This document shows positions 8,891 through 20,800 of a DNA stretch of 64,000 nucleotides, one piece after another. A program made the position numbers and the translations under genes. The DNA lies in assembly GCA_013396755.1 (NCBI GenBank), contig VWZF01000306.1:309618-373617 (forward strand). The letters run 5' to 3'. Source of the stretch: Sclerurus mexicanus. Its lineage: Eukaryota; Chordata; Aves; Passeriformes; Furnariidae. The notes under the pieces were generated by a model. That model ran no database searches. It worked only from the letters and a program-made list of their open reading frames with translations, and was not told the origin of the DNA. Each line of letters begins with the position of its first letter. Position 1 is the stretch's first letter.

Positions 8891-11800
8891 CTGCGTGGGG
8901 GACAGGAACAGCAAGTGATCATCAGATCTGGGACTTCTCTGTTCTAATAGTCTGCTGGAAGGTACTCTGGTGTGGAGTCAAACTGTTTCGTTTAACTGCA
9001 TTTGAGAGCAACATGAGCCTCGTCCTTTGATTTGAAGGACATTGGACTGACTTGGCACTTGGTTAATTTATGAATGGTCAAACTCACTGCACAATTAAAC
9101 CATGACTACAGGTTCAAATAACAATTTTGAACATGAGTATCCTCCAAGGTTTTTTCTACATTCCACATGTTTTAGCAGAAGTTGCACTCCCAGTGTCCAA
9201 TACCAATACAGTCCAATGGCCTGCCTGCCTCCTTGTGCTGGATTGCTTACAAGGTAAGACAGCAGAAACTCCTTGGTTTGTAACCTTACAGATAACAAAA
9301 AGCTATCAAAGCGCTCCCAGAACCTGTTCTGAAATTCAGTTTAATACATACAGCTTAATTATAAATATGTCAGACTAAGCAGTATCACTAAATAATACTT
9401 TGTCCTGCAAGTGTGATTGAATGAAGTCTTTAAACTGGAAGGAGTCATACACACAGTGTGGGCTTTGTAAGTGGCTGCACACAGACTACGCTGTGCAGTC
9501 TGGACCTCTAGAGGTACCACATTATGCTCTGTGCCCCAGCCATCATTTTGGCATTGCTTTAACTTTCAGGCTGAGGGCTTTATGTCCGACATATTATTCT
9601 GGATGAATAAAAGGCCACGATTTGTCTTACCTGAGTAACTGCTTTGACTTGCCCTGTGTTGACAGTGGTGACTGGGGTACCCACAGCAGTCTCTGTGATC
9701 ACATACTGCCCCTGGGGGATGGTCATCATCTGGATCTCTGATGCTAAAACACAGAAACTGGAGAATCAAGACCTTGAATCAAACTCAGAGACAACTTTGA
9801 AAGATCATGTCTTATGTCAGCAAGATTCAAAGTCTTGAACAGAAATCCAGGTGCTGTAAAGCCTTGTCAAACTCCACAGGCCTCAGCAGAATGTTGCTGG
9901 GTAACACCAGCTGCACATCTGGCAACTCCTGCAGAGATAACACATCCTGTTCTCACCCAAATCACCACAATCACCATCCAGAGGTGCATGGACATGAGAA
10001 ATCACCTCGTGTCACCCTCTTCTTCTGTACAGTTCTTTCAAGTGCCCATGCACACCTGAACAAGCTGCTGTCCAGCACACGGATTTTGCTGAATGCAAGT
10101 TCCTTGGATTAAAGTGTGCCTGCCCAAGCCACGAGTGGGATCAGGATGGACCTACAGCAGAAGGGCTACTACAACCATTTGCACTGGTCTGAAACTTTAC
10201 CCTGCTGATCTGAGTATTAACTGCAAAGCTTAAGGAGCTCTGCAGATACACTCTGTGACACTCACAGTAGCTCCGGAAGGAGTTCCAGGTGCTGGGGAGG
10301 TACGTGTGCTGGACTGAGGAGCCCTGCTGCTGCTGCAGCCCTTGGGTTGGGGCTGATGTGGCTGGCTGCATCTGGGAGGGGCTGAGCTCCTGCTGGGGCT
10401 GTTGGGAGGAAGGGCTCAGAGGCTGACCCCCAACCTAAAGGGAAAAAAAGGTGTGGTCAGGATTGCATAGCTCTGTGTGCTTACAAACACATCCTTCTCA
10501 TGCAGGGAAAACACAGGGTGGGTCCCAGGGCATATCAGGTACAAGAAATGCAAGACTCTCCTCTAGCTTGGTTCACTCCATGGTCAGTAAGCACAGACCA
10601 GGAAACTGAAGTAGAGACGTTTGCCAAAGTGAGTCTGTGGCAGAGAACTGAGATGAGAGGCCAAATTCTACCCAACAGCACAAAGAGCAGCACTCCAAAT
10701 ATTGGAGAAATGCCAGTTTCCATTTACATCTTTTAACTGACAAACTGTTTAAGCTGCAAATTTGTCTGTTCCTAACCATTTATCTCTTAGAGGAGGAAAA
10801 AAAACCCACCAAAAAGCCCACACAACAAACACTCAAACAAAACCACAACAAAAAAAACCCATACACCCTGGGACACCTGGGAACTACTTGATCATCTCAG
10901 AGATGTTCATGTGAGAGCCATTTCACGTGTGGGCCCTTAAATGACATAGAAAGGACTATCTCCTGCCTCAGCACATGCAATAGGACAGCTGAGCAGACTG
11001 GCAGGGCAAAGAGTCCCTGCAAGGGAAAAGGGCAATACCTGTGGTGATGACTGAGCTGCTGGCGATGGCTCCGTGACCTGGATGTGCTGCACCTGGATGG
11101 CGTGTTGGGTGTATGTCTGGGGGTCGTGGAGCTGCCCAACGTCCACTGTGGAGTGCTGGGACTGGTGAGGTGAGGTAGCCTGGGGAAAAAAGGAAAGCAG
11201 TGCTGTGTGTTTCAAATTGTTCCAGAAGCAGCCACGTAAATCTCTTCTGGGACACCAGGTCTGGATTAATGAGGTAGGAGCTTTGTTGGAGCACTCCTGC
11301 TAAAGCCTGGTGGGTCTCTGCACTCCTGGGAGATAAAGAACACTTAACAGATGTAATGGCAGATGAGGTGGTTGTACCTCAGTGATCTCCATGGAAGGGA
11401 CTTGCCTAAGCTGTTTGTGCAGTCACTGGACTCAAACCAGAGGGTCTGAAAACCAGGATGAGTGTCAAGCACTTATTTGTAAGCACCTTTCTATAAAATG
11501 TGCACACACTTGAGACCTGAATATCCAGTTCTGTAGTTTGGCAAAGCTCTGCAGCAAGACAAGGCTTTTAAAGGACTTTTTGAACAACGCCTGCTAATGA
11601 TACCAACTGCAGTAACTTAATTAGATGTCTCAGATCTTGACAGAATTAAGATCTTGGTAATATTAATAATACTGCAGGAATCAGTAATCATGCTCTTGTA
11701 TCATTACAACAGCCACAGTCACTGTTAACTGGAGCTATTGTTTAGGCCTTTATTAACCAAACTCATAACCTGATTTGTAATGAGGGGCAGCAAGAACATG

Positions 11801-14800
11801 GGATTTCAGATTCCAATCCAAACACATGGTAGTTTCAGCTTCACCCAGCAGATAACGGACTTGAAGGCTACACTGATTCTTTACAGCTGCCTGAGATACT
11901 TTGCTCAGCTCACTTACTCTACTTACACTCTGGTTTTATTTTTAGGAGGCTGTTGAGCGTCAGGGAATGAATATTCTAATAGATGATATGAAGGGAACAA
12001 GAAAGCACTCTCTGTACTCCCAAATTTTGGCTCTGGCTCACTGAGAACAAGGAAGTACAAATTAGTCTTGAACTGCAGAAAATGGGTCACCCACTGACCC
12101 ACTTTTCCAGTTGCTGGAAAACATTCCTAGAGCAAACTCAAGCAAGGGTGGCCAGATGGGGAGAATTAAGTCAGGACTGTGTTGGGATGTCTCCAGCAAG
12201 CTGACCAAGGCTGGCAGGACTATTTATGCCCAGTCCATGATGCTTAGAAAGGGAACCCTATGCATTATCAATTGATTTATGTGCAAAAAGTAACCTGCAG
12301 CACTTTCTGTAACTACTCCTTAACAAACCTCCAAGCACTACAGCCCCAAGAACGCACTGGTTTGGTGTGGAAGGGGTCTAAAGCACAGCAAGACCTCCCC
12401 CCAGATCACTCACCTGGGCCACTTGAACAACCTGCAGCTGTATGTGCTGAGGCTGCTGCAAGCCAGTGGTGGCCTGGGACACTGGGATGTACTGGATGCG
12501 CTGGTAGTCGCCCTGCGGGGTGCGGTAGTCCGTGGTGAGGGTCTGGGATATCTCCGTCATGGCCTGCGTCAGTAAATCTGTGGTCTGAGCAGGGAGAGAG
12601 AGGGACACGGACCATGGTCACACATGGATGCACTTTCGCAGGGCTGCAGTGCTGTCAGCACACTGAGTCTGCACCCAAATTGGGCCTGGTCGTTCGTTTA
12701 AATGTGTGCAAGGGTTGGGGTCGTAAGTGACCACCAGGGATCATCCCCCAGGATTGCTCTCCTGTGTCTAAATGCTAGTCAGGACCATCAAGGGCTAACT
12801 TAACACACCACAATAAAAATCATTATTTTAACCTTCTAACTTAGCAATATTCTATTAGACAACAAAAATCCTGCATTTGTAAGGAGCTGACTTCATTTCC
12901 AAGTCAAAAAGTGCTTTGGGGTCGTATTCCACCTTCCCTCCTCCCCTGCCAGAGTGATACTTTTCTTGAGAACTGTCTTTCTAAAGTAAGGAAAGGCATT
13001 TAATATCTAACTAATGAGGTCTATGAAGCCAACAGTATCCTGACTGAACCTCTCAATTTTCAAGCAAAACAGTCCTTCATCCACTTAGTCTTCAAACAGG
13101 AAGTTTTAAACTGTGATCAATAGGATTTCTACAACTATCCAGCATCCCAGCACCACTGAAGGACACAAGTCTGATTTCCTAGCCTCGGCTTTCACTACTG
13201 TGGCAGCTGATGTATTAACAGTGGAGATGAGCCAGTGGAGAGTCCTATCAGTCAGTGCTGCACTGTCCAAAGGGCCACAGACATCCTGACTCCCTGAGCA
13301 CAGCTGCATCCAGTCCCCAGCCACTGCTAAACACGTCCTCTTGACCCCAAGAACTGCAAGTACCTCAGGGGAACCGTCCCAGTGAGAACCCATGAGATGT
13401 GTGTCCCTAGTCCATCAGGCACGTGTGAATGTACTCTGTGGAATCAGCAGGTCCTTAAGAGCTCCAGAAAGAAACACACAGCTCCTGGCAGAGCAAAACT
13501 ACACCAGACTCCAACCCAGGCTTTACCACGGCATCTGCCAAATAAGCTAAGATCTCTAACACCAGAGGGCTCTGCTGCGTTTGTCCCCTCCCCTGGCGTG
13601 GCCGCTGTGCCTGCAGCCCTTACCACGACAGTCTCCCCCGTGCTGCTGTCGGTGGCCAGGACAGCAGGGGTGGAGCTGATGACGGCCGTGGCCAGCGGGG
13701 CGTGGATGGTGTTGGGCAGCTGGGCGAACTCCGGGTGCTTCTTACGGATGTGCTGCACCATCTTGGTCTACAGAAACAAGCAAAGCAGTGTTAGGAGGGT
13801 CAGGAGCTCTGCTGGGGGCCATGGGAAAGGAGGGTGGTGGCCACTGACCAGGTCCCCGGGGCAGTGGGCACAGGCCCAAGGCTCCAGGAGGGTTTGGATG
13901 ATGCTCTGGGGCACAGGGGATGGGGCCTGTGCATGGACAAGGGTTGGACTCGATCCTTGTGGGTCCCAACTCAGCATATTCTGGGATTCTGTGAAACCCA
14001 ACAGCCCTTTTAAGTTTCCCCCAGTGAGGCAGCATGGAGATTCACACTATGGGATGCTCTGGTCAGCAAGATGGAAACAAGGATCACAAAGCTGCTGCTT
14101 CTCAGAGCTACCTGACACTGAAATACAGCCCCAAACAGCACATCCAGTAAGCTTTTTATCCCAACACAGCCAAGTATTTTGGGGACGACTTCTTTCTGCG
14201 TTTTGTTTCCCCACTCCTCTCCCTTAGAACTGTCAGCAAGCAGTTTCCAAGCCTCTCCATTTGTGATCACTTCTCCATTCCTTCTTCCAAGCTTGCGCCC
14301 TCTATTCAGGGAACTTTTTAGCCCTCAAACAAGCAGGCTGTGTCAGCACACAGCATGAAACCAGCGCTCTGACTCAGAGTGACAGGTGACAGGGGCCGTG
14401 GTGAAGGAGCATCCCCAGGGACAGGTTGTACCTTTTGGGGCGAAAACAGCTCGTACCTTACTGCTGTACTGCTTGGAGCAGTGAGGGCAGCACACAGGGG
14501 GGGTGGCAATGGTGCCTGTGAGCTGGGTGTGGGTGCTCAGCATGGGATCCGGCTCTCCCGGGCCCGCAGGGCGCAGCTTCCGGATGCTTGGAGGCAGCTC
14601 AGCACCAGGGTGGTTCTTCAGGATGTGTGCTTTGCGTTTGCTGGCACTCTTGTACACCTGCAGGGCAGAGATTTGGGGTTAAAGTGCTGCACTGCTGGGG
14701 TCTGCACAGAAAACAGCTCCCAGCTGTCCTGGCATGGAAGGTCTGTGTGTTGCTCCCCAGGGTGGGGGTCACAGCACAAGCCTGTCTGGGTTCAAGAAGT

Positions 14801-17800
14801 GTTTGGCCAAGACTCTCAAGCACATGGTGGGATTCTTGGGGTGTCTGCACAGGGCCAGGAATTGGACTTGATGATCCTGATGGGTCCCTCCCAACTCAGC
14901 ATATTCTGTGATTCTCTGTATTTAGTTAAATCCCCCCCAAAATCACAACATAACGCATGAACATAAATAAACATCCCAGTGCTTAATCAACCTGTAATAA
15001 TACCCAACTCCTTGAGGAGCACACAGAAGCCCTTTGAGAACATACTGAATGCCACAACCGGACATCACAGCAGGACAGGGAGGCAAAAGGAAAACCCTTT
15101 TTGCCTGGTACTTCAAGGTCAAATGTCAGAGAAGCCACTGATCACTAAGGCTGTAACTTGCCCCATGTTCATTTTTCATGAGGTTTGATGCCTCCACTCT
15201 CCTCACAAAGCATCAAACTGTCTTATTTTAGTGATCAACATACTTTTTAGTTCTTTTTAGGCACAGCAATTAATGAATATTCTGTAATATTATTTAAAAA
15301 TATTTTTTTCTCCCTTCAAACAAAAGACAGGGAGCATCACAGAAGAACATACGGAGGATAAGGACATTTAAAATACACTCCCTGGTAAACAAGTGCCCCC
15401 ATGCACAAAAAGCAAAGAGCAGGAACCCAAAGGCACTGCAGAAACAGCCTCAGGCTCCACTGAACACTGGGAATTACTGGCATGTGACTAAAAAAGCAGC
15501 TTACAAGAGAAGGGGTTAAAGACTTTCAGAAGTGATGCAGAAACCAAAAGAAGTTGGTGTTCAGGAATGACAGAGAGGCAGGATACTGAGTCCTGGGCTG
15601 ACACAGGACTAAGGGTCAGTGACTGCTGGGTCACAGTGTTTGTTTCCCAATGCCAAAGACTGCAGTTTTCAATTAGCATTCCACTGCCTTGGCCTAAGTG
15701 CGTTGTGTCTTCATTTTTTTGGACAGTACAGCAGGAATGTTGCTGGCAACCACCTTAAAAAAAGCTACAAACCCTGCCAGAGGTTTCTATGCAGAGACAA
15801 ATTGGTTGCATACAGGGCTGGGACTGAGCTGTCCTCTGAGGGGTGACTTCCCACACACCTTATCACAGTATTGACAGAAGTAATCTCTGTTGGGTTTGAT
15901 GATGGGCAACGTGAGCTCTGGCACCTCTTCTATTTTCATGTCTGGATGTCTCTTTGATAAATGGTTCACCTTAGGAGAAAGAAACACAGAGAACAGGAAC
16001 ACATTACAGCTGGAAGCCAAACAATTGCTGCTTCTCCCAGACATGGATAACAGCCAAACCAAAAGTGAATGATGCAAGGCAGCAGCACCAGAAGCATTTG
16101 CTGCTGCGGCAAGGGGTATTGTGCACTCACAGCTGCTGAGGCTCACCGTGGTCTTGCTAGATCTCATTTAGTTTTCAAATAAATAATCAAAATAAGAGGT
16201 AAAATAGCTAACCGGAACTGTCTTGCAGCTGAGAGTGAGGTTGTGTAAAGGCCTTTGCCCGGATCACACCCCCAGGAAGCCTCTGCAAACAAGATGTCTT
16301 GCTGCAGAACAGCCTTTACCCAGACGCAGTGACAGGGCATGGCCAGGAGAGGCCCTCAGGAAGGGGGAGAAACAAAAACCAGGAAAGACAGTAAGGAAAA
16401 CTGAAGCAGTAAGGCTGAACTAGGCAATATCTGATCTCATGTTCTGTTAAATACATCACACATCGGTCAGCATGACTTAGTGCTGAATTATGGGAGTGAC
16501 AACCAGGCATACAAGGCAGGCAGCAAAATGTGCAAAGACACATCTGCTGAAGAGATAAGACACGCGGGTTTAAAAAAAGATGTATCACCTCAACTCAGCT
16601 ATAAAATTCCCCGTTTCACAGCATCCTGTCTGCATAAGACCGGGCTGGGCAGGGCTCTGAGTGGAGGGTGGCGGGTTGGAGTGAGGTGAGCTTTAAGGTC
16701 CCTTCCAACCCAAACCCTCCTATGATCGCTGTGTTCCAGCCACTGGAATTGCACCTCTTCTCCCCAGCCGTGGCTCAGAGGAGAGCAGAGGGGCTGTGAG
16801 GGCAGCCAGCACTCACCAGCATGCCCCTGCGGCGGAAGCCCATCATGCACAGGCGGCACTTGAACATGAAGCTCTCATAGTCGGTGGACGCGATGCGGGG
16901 CTTGAAGGTTTTGGAGCGGCTGATCCGGTCGGCCTTCTTGGCCTCCCTCTCCGGGTTGTGCATCCTCTGCATGTGCTCCCGCAGCTTGTCCTTCCTCTGG
17001 GAGAGAGTAACCAAGAGGAAAGTGTCAGCACCACCTTGGTCACTGCCTTACAACCTGTTGTGAACGTGTGTTTTCAGGGATCTCTCTCCAGCTTTTCCTC
17101 TCCTCTAGAAAATGTGTTTCTTCTCCCAGAAGTGTCCGCAGTCTCAGAGTGTCCCATCACAAACTCAGTGACAAGGAGCAGGCTGCTGCCACCAGTTTAC
17201 CTGGCTTGCAGTCTGCCCCACCTGTTCTGGTGGGATTTGGAATGGCATCTGGATGACATGTGCTGACAGGATGGATGTCATGGACACAGGCACTTCTGCC
17301 AGGAATATCATTAATTCACCGCTATCAGCAGGGATTTTCTTAACTGGACTGATATGAACAACACAACCCAAGCACCTGCCAATGGAGCTGCATGATGTCC
17401 CAGTTCTTAATGAGCAGATAGAAAGTTCCTTTGCTGTGAAATTATTATTAAGTAAGATCTGCTTGAAATAAGACGCTGAGTCCTTGTCCTTCAGGAACTA
17501 TGTACACGACACCAAGCAGCACATGCAACTTGCAGCAACTCTACCTTTGAGAACACGAGCTCGTCATCTGCTTAAAGGAGGGCAAGGAATGGTGTTTGCT
17601 GCACCAGGAACGGCCCAGCCAAGAGGCACCTCACCTTGAACTGCTTGCCACAGGTGGAGCAGAGGAAGTCCTTGCGGTCCGAGTGCCGCAGCATGTGCAG
17701 CCGCAGCTTGTCGGGGCGGCAGAAAGCCTTGTCACACTCGGTGCACTGGTAAATCTTCTCCGAGTGGAAGCTGCGCACGTGCTTCTTCACCTGGAATGGC

Positions 17801-20800
17801 AGAGCACACGGACACGGAGCTCAGGCAAGAGGGAAGCGAGCAGTGAAAGTCTTGGCAACTCTTTACCATAAGAAAGGGGAAAGGTTTTGAAGTTGTCTCA
17901 TGTGCTTTGGCTTAAAGAGCATTTGATCAGAGCAGATACCTCAACAATAGTTTCTGTAAAGCCCTAACATCTTTATTATTCATCTGGGTGGATGATTTGG
18001 TATCCTCAGGACTGATTCCTGAAGGCATCAGCTATTGCACAGTTGCACTTAATGGGCAGCGAAAGTCCCCATGTTGTAGTGAATCACCCTCGAGTTAACA
18101 CATTCAGCTGGGGTTCATTATCTTCCCTTCATTTGCAAGGAATCTAAAAGCGGGGACTAATTCCTTTCAATCACAGAGAATGAGCTTGCAATTACAATTG
18201 GCAAAAAACAAAAAGCCTTAATCAGGAAAGCATTTGCACACCATTCCTGAATGGCAATTAGTTCTCCATACTCTGGGACTATCCTTGACCTCTTCAAACA
18301 TCTAGTGGGGTCCCCCCCAAATAAAGGAACTAATGAGGTTTGACATCTGAAATGCAAGCACTGCTCAAGAAATGGATCTCTAATTAAATCTTTACCATCT
18401 CCTAATACTGATCACACATGGAACAACTTGGTATCCTTATCTGTTCCACAAAGAAGCATTTAAGTAGGCAGCAGGGACTAGACATAATTATTCATATAGC
18501 AACAAGAGAAAAAGTCATCGTTACATTTCAAAACCAGAGCTAAATAGCTGGAAAAAAGCCATGGATCCTTCTTCTGACTGGATCATTTACATGGGAAAGT
18601 TTATGGGGAATTAGGTTGCAGTACAGCATTTCTGAATCATCAACATTTTTCCTTGTGCAACATTTACAAAAGATAAAGAGCCTCTGCCAGCACGGAATTG
18701 TATGAGTAAATCACTTTCCCCCATCCCTTCCTCTTTAGCCTACTGGACAGTCTATCAGTTCCTATTACTGATACAAGCTGGGTTTCTACATCTCACTTTC
18801 AGTCAGGCTGCTCAGTAAGACACATCAACTGCTTTGTCCCCAGGAAGGATAATGAATATGCTAATGGCACGTCTCATTTTTTCTTACTGGACATGGAAAT
18901 AGAATCTTTACAACTCTATTAATGACCTTCCCCGAGTGCTCTGCTCAGCGCCCAGAGTAGCTGCATTACCCACTGCTCCAGTGTGCAGGGGAGGAGAACA
19001 AAGTGCCCAGCTGAAGCCCAGGGGGGAAGTCAGGAAGCAGAGTATCCTGATCTGTTCTGGCATTTCTGCAAGCTGTTCAAATGAATTATCCTGACAAAAA
19101 ACAGGCAAGGGATTAAAGATGGAAAACCACCACTTTTTTTTGTTCAGAGTTCTAAGCACAAAGGACAAGGTGTGTTTAAGTACAAGCTGAGTACAGCAAA
19201 AGACAATCCCTTCTTGTGCCATGCAGCTGTGGTAACCAGGACCTCCGCTTTAGGAATTTTTTGGGAATAAGGGACCCGCCCTCCTGCAGTGCAGTGTCTT
19301 CTAATGCCAGACTGAAGCACCACACCTGGTGACTGAGTGGACAGAGCACTTCAGTGGCATTAGACAACATCTACCAGTGCTTGGTCACTGTTCCCTTCCT
19401 CACTGACACGGACCCCTTTATCGTGTGAACCAACTGCTGTGCAGCATTCACAGGGAGAGGGCTGAGAAATCCACAGCTTCCAGAGAGACCCATGAGGCAG
19501 AGCCTCAGATGAGCACGGCCTCCCACCTGGATGAAATCCGGGAAGCGCTTTTTGCAGGTGGGGCAGGTGAAATAGCCATCGCTGACATGGACGGCCACGT
19601 GATCCTTGAGCAGGTCCAGGCGGTCGAAGGACTCGGGGCAGAAGATGCAGGAGTAGGTCTTCTGGTCCATGTGGAACTTCATGTGGCTCTCGAGGGCGCC
19701 GCTGTTGATGAAGCCCTTGTTGCAGATGTCGCAGGTGAGGGGGCAGCTGCCCTCGCGGCCGTGGAAGCGCAGGTGCTGGTCCAGCTTGTCCTTCTCGCGG
19801 AAGGCCTTGCCACACTGCAGGCATTTGAAGGGCCGGAAGGATTTGCGGATGAACAGGTGCTGCAGAGCTGCGTTCTGGAAGAGACAGCCCAGACACCATT
19901 GGCTTTGTCAGGTACAGACTGCACAGCCGGGTGTTCCCAGGATTAACACACCTGATGAGCAGGGAACCCACTTCTGGCTCTGTGAAGGGCAGGAGCCAGG
20001 GGACACAGCTGCAGTTATCCCCCAGAACACAGGGCACAGTTTCCCCTCCATCCCTGATTTCAATTTAGCTGACTTGTCTTCAGCACGGCATTTTCTGTAA
20101 CACCAAACTAAGTCCCCTCTGAAATACAGACCTGGCCCTGAGAAAAGCTGCGATTCCAGCAGGTTTGGGGGATGAGGTCACAAGTTCAGCCACCATGCAA
20201 GGGATGGTGAGCCAGCCCCCTGTTTCCCTCAGGAGCAGGGCTTGTGGAATTCCACAGCCCTCTACGTCGCCTTCTGCACCAAAGATCACCACAGAGACAT
20301 GCAGCTGTGCTTCAGCGCTGCCTGGAAAACCTCTGGTGGAGCACACACTCAAGAGGTACTGCTCTAAACCTTTTGATGCTACCAAAAAGGAGAACAGAGT
20401 TTCAAGACATGACAGCAGGGGCAGAATGGCAGGTAAGAACTCGTGAGCAATTCTCCACTCCTACTGTGAACAATCTCTTCTCAGCCCCTAGTTTGTTTTG
20501 CTGTGTGTTTTCCTTCACTCTACCTTTTCTGTGCCATTTCATGGTTTTTGTCTCTTCCCTTTCTCCCTTTCAGACAGATTTTATAGAGCCATCCCAGCCC
20601 TGATCCAGCACTGTCTGCTGGAGGAACAGATACTGCTGGACATGTTGCCTGTAGAAAGAGGGAAGGGTGTCCTGCACCTGCATTTCAATATTGGCTGAGA
20701 ACTTGTGTGTTGGACAGTTGCAAAGCTGGAATTAACTCCCACCTCTGCATGTGTGAAATCCCACAGCCACACAGTCACCCACGCTGCACTCAAAGCACGC

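Larger units (their letters stand above)
8891..13623 (-). other. PRDM10: PRDM10 3' introns (between the last six coding exons)
   Basis: Introns at 8891-9630, 9744-10265, 10435-11038, 11180-12413 and 12585-13623. I see no further exon, RNA gene or clear transposon in them. A low-complexity A/C-rich stretch lies at about 10796-10861. Confidence 0.7.

Noticed and set aside
13382..14227. 281-codon open frame on the plus strand
   Set aside because: It runs antisense through a PRDM10 exon and a CR1 fragment, starts in intron and resembles no protein family; an open frame by chance.
19360..20037. 225-codon minus-strand open frame over the zinc-finger exon
   Set aside because: It is in a different frame from the conserved C2H2 fingers at 19527-19874 and extends into introns.
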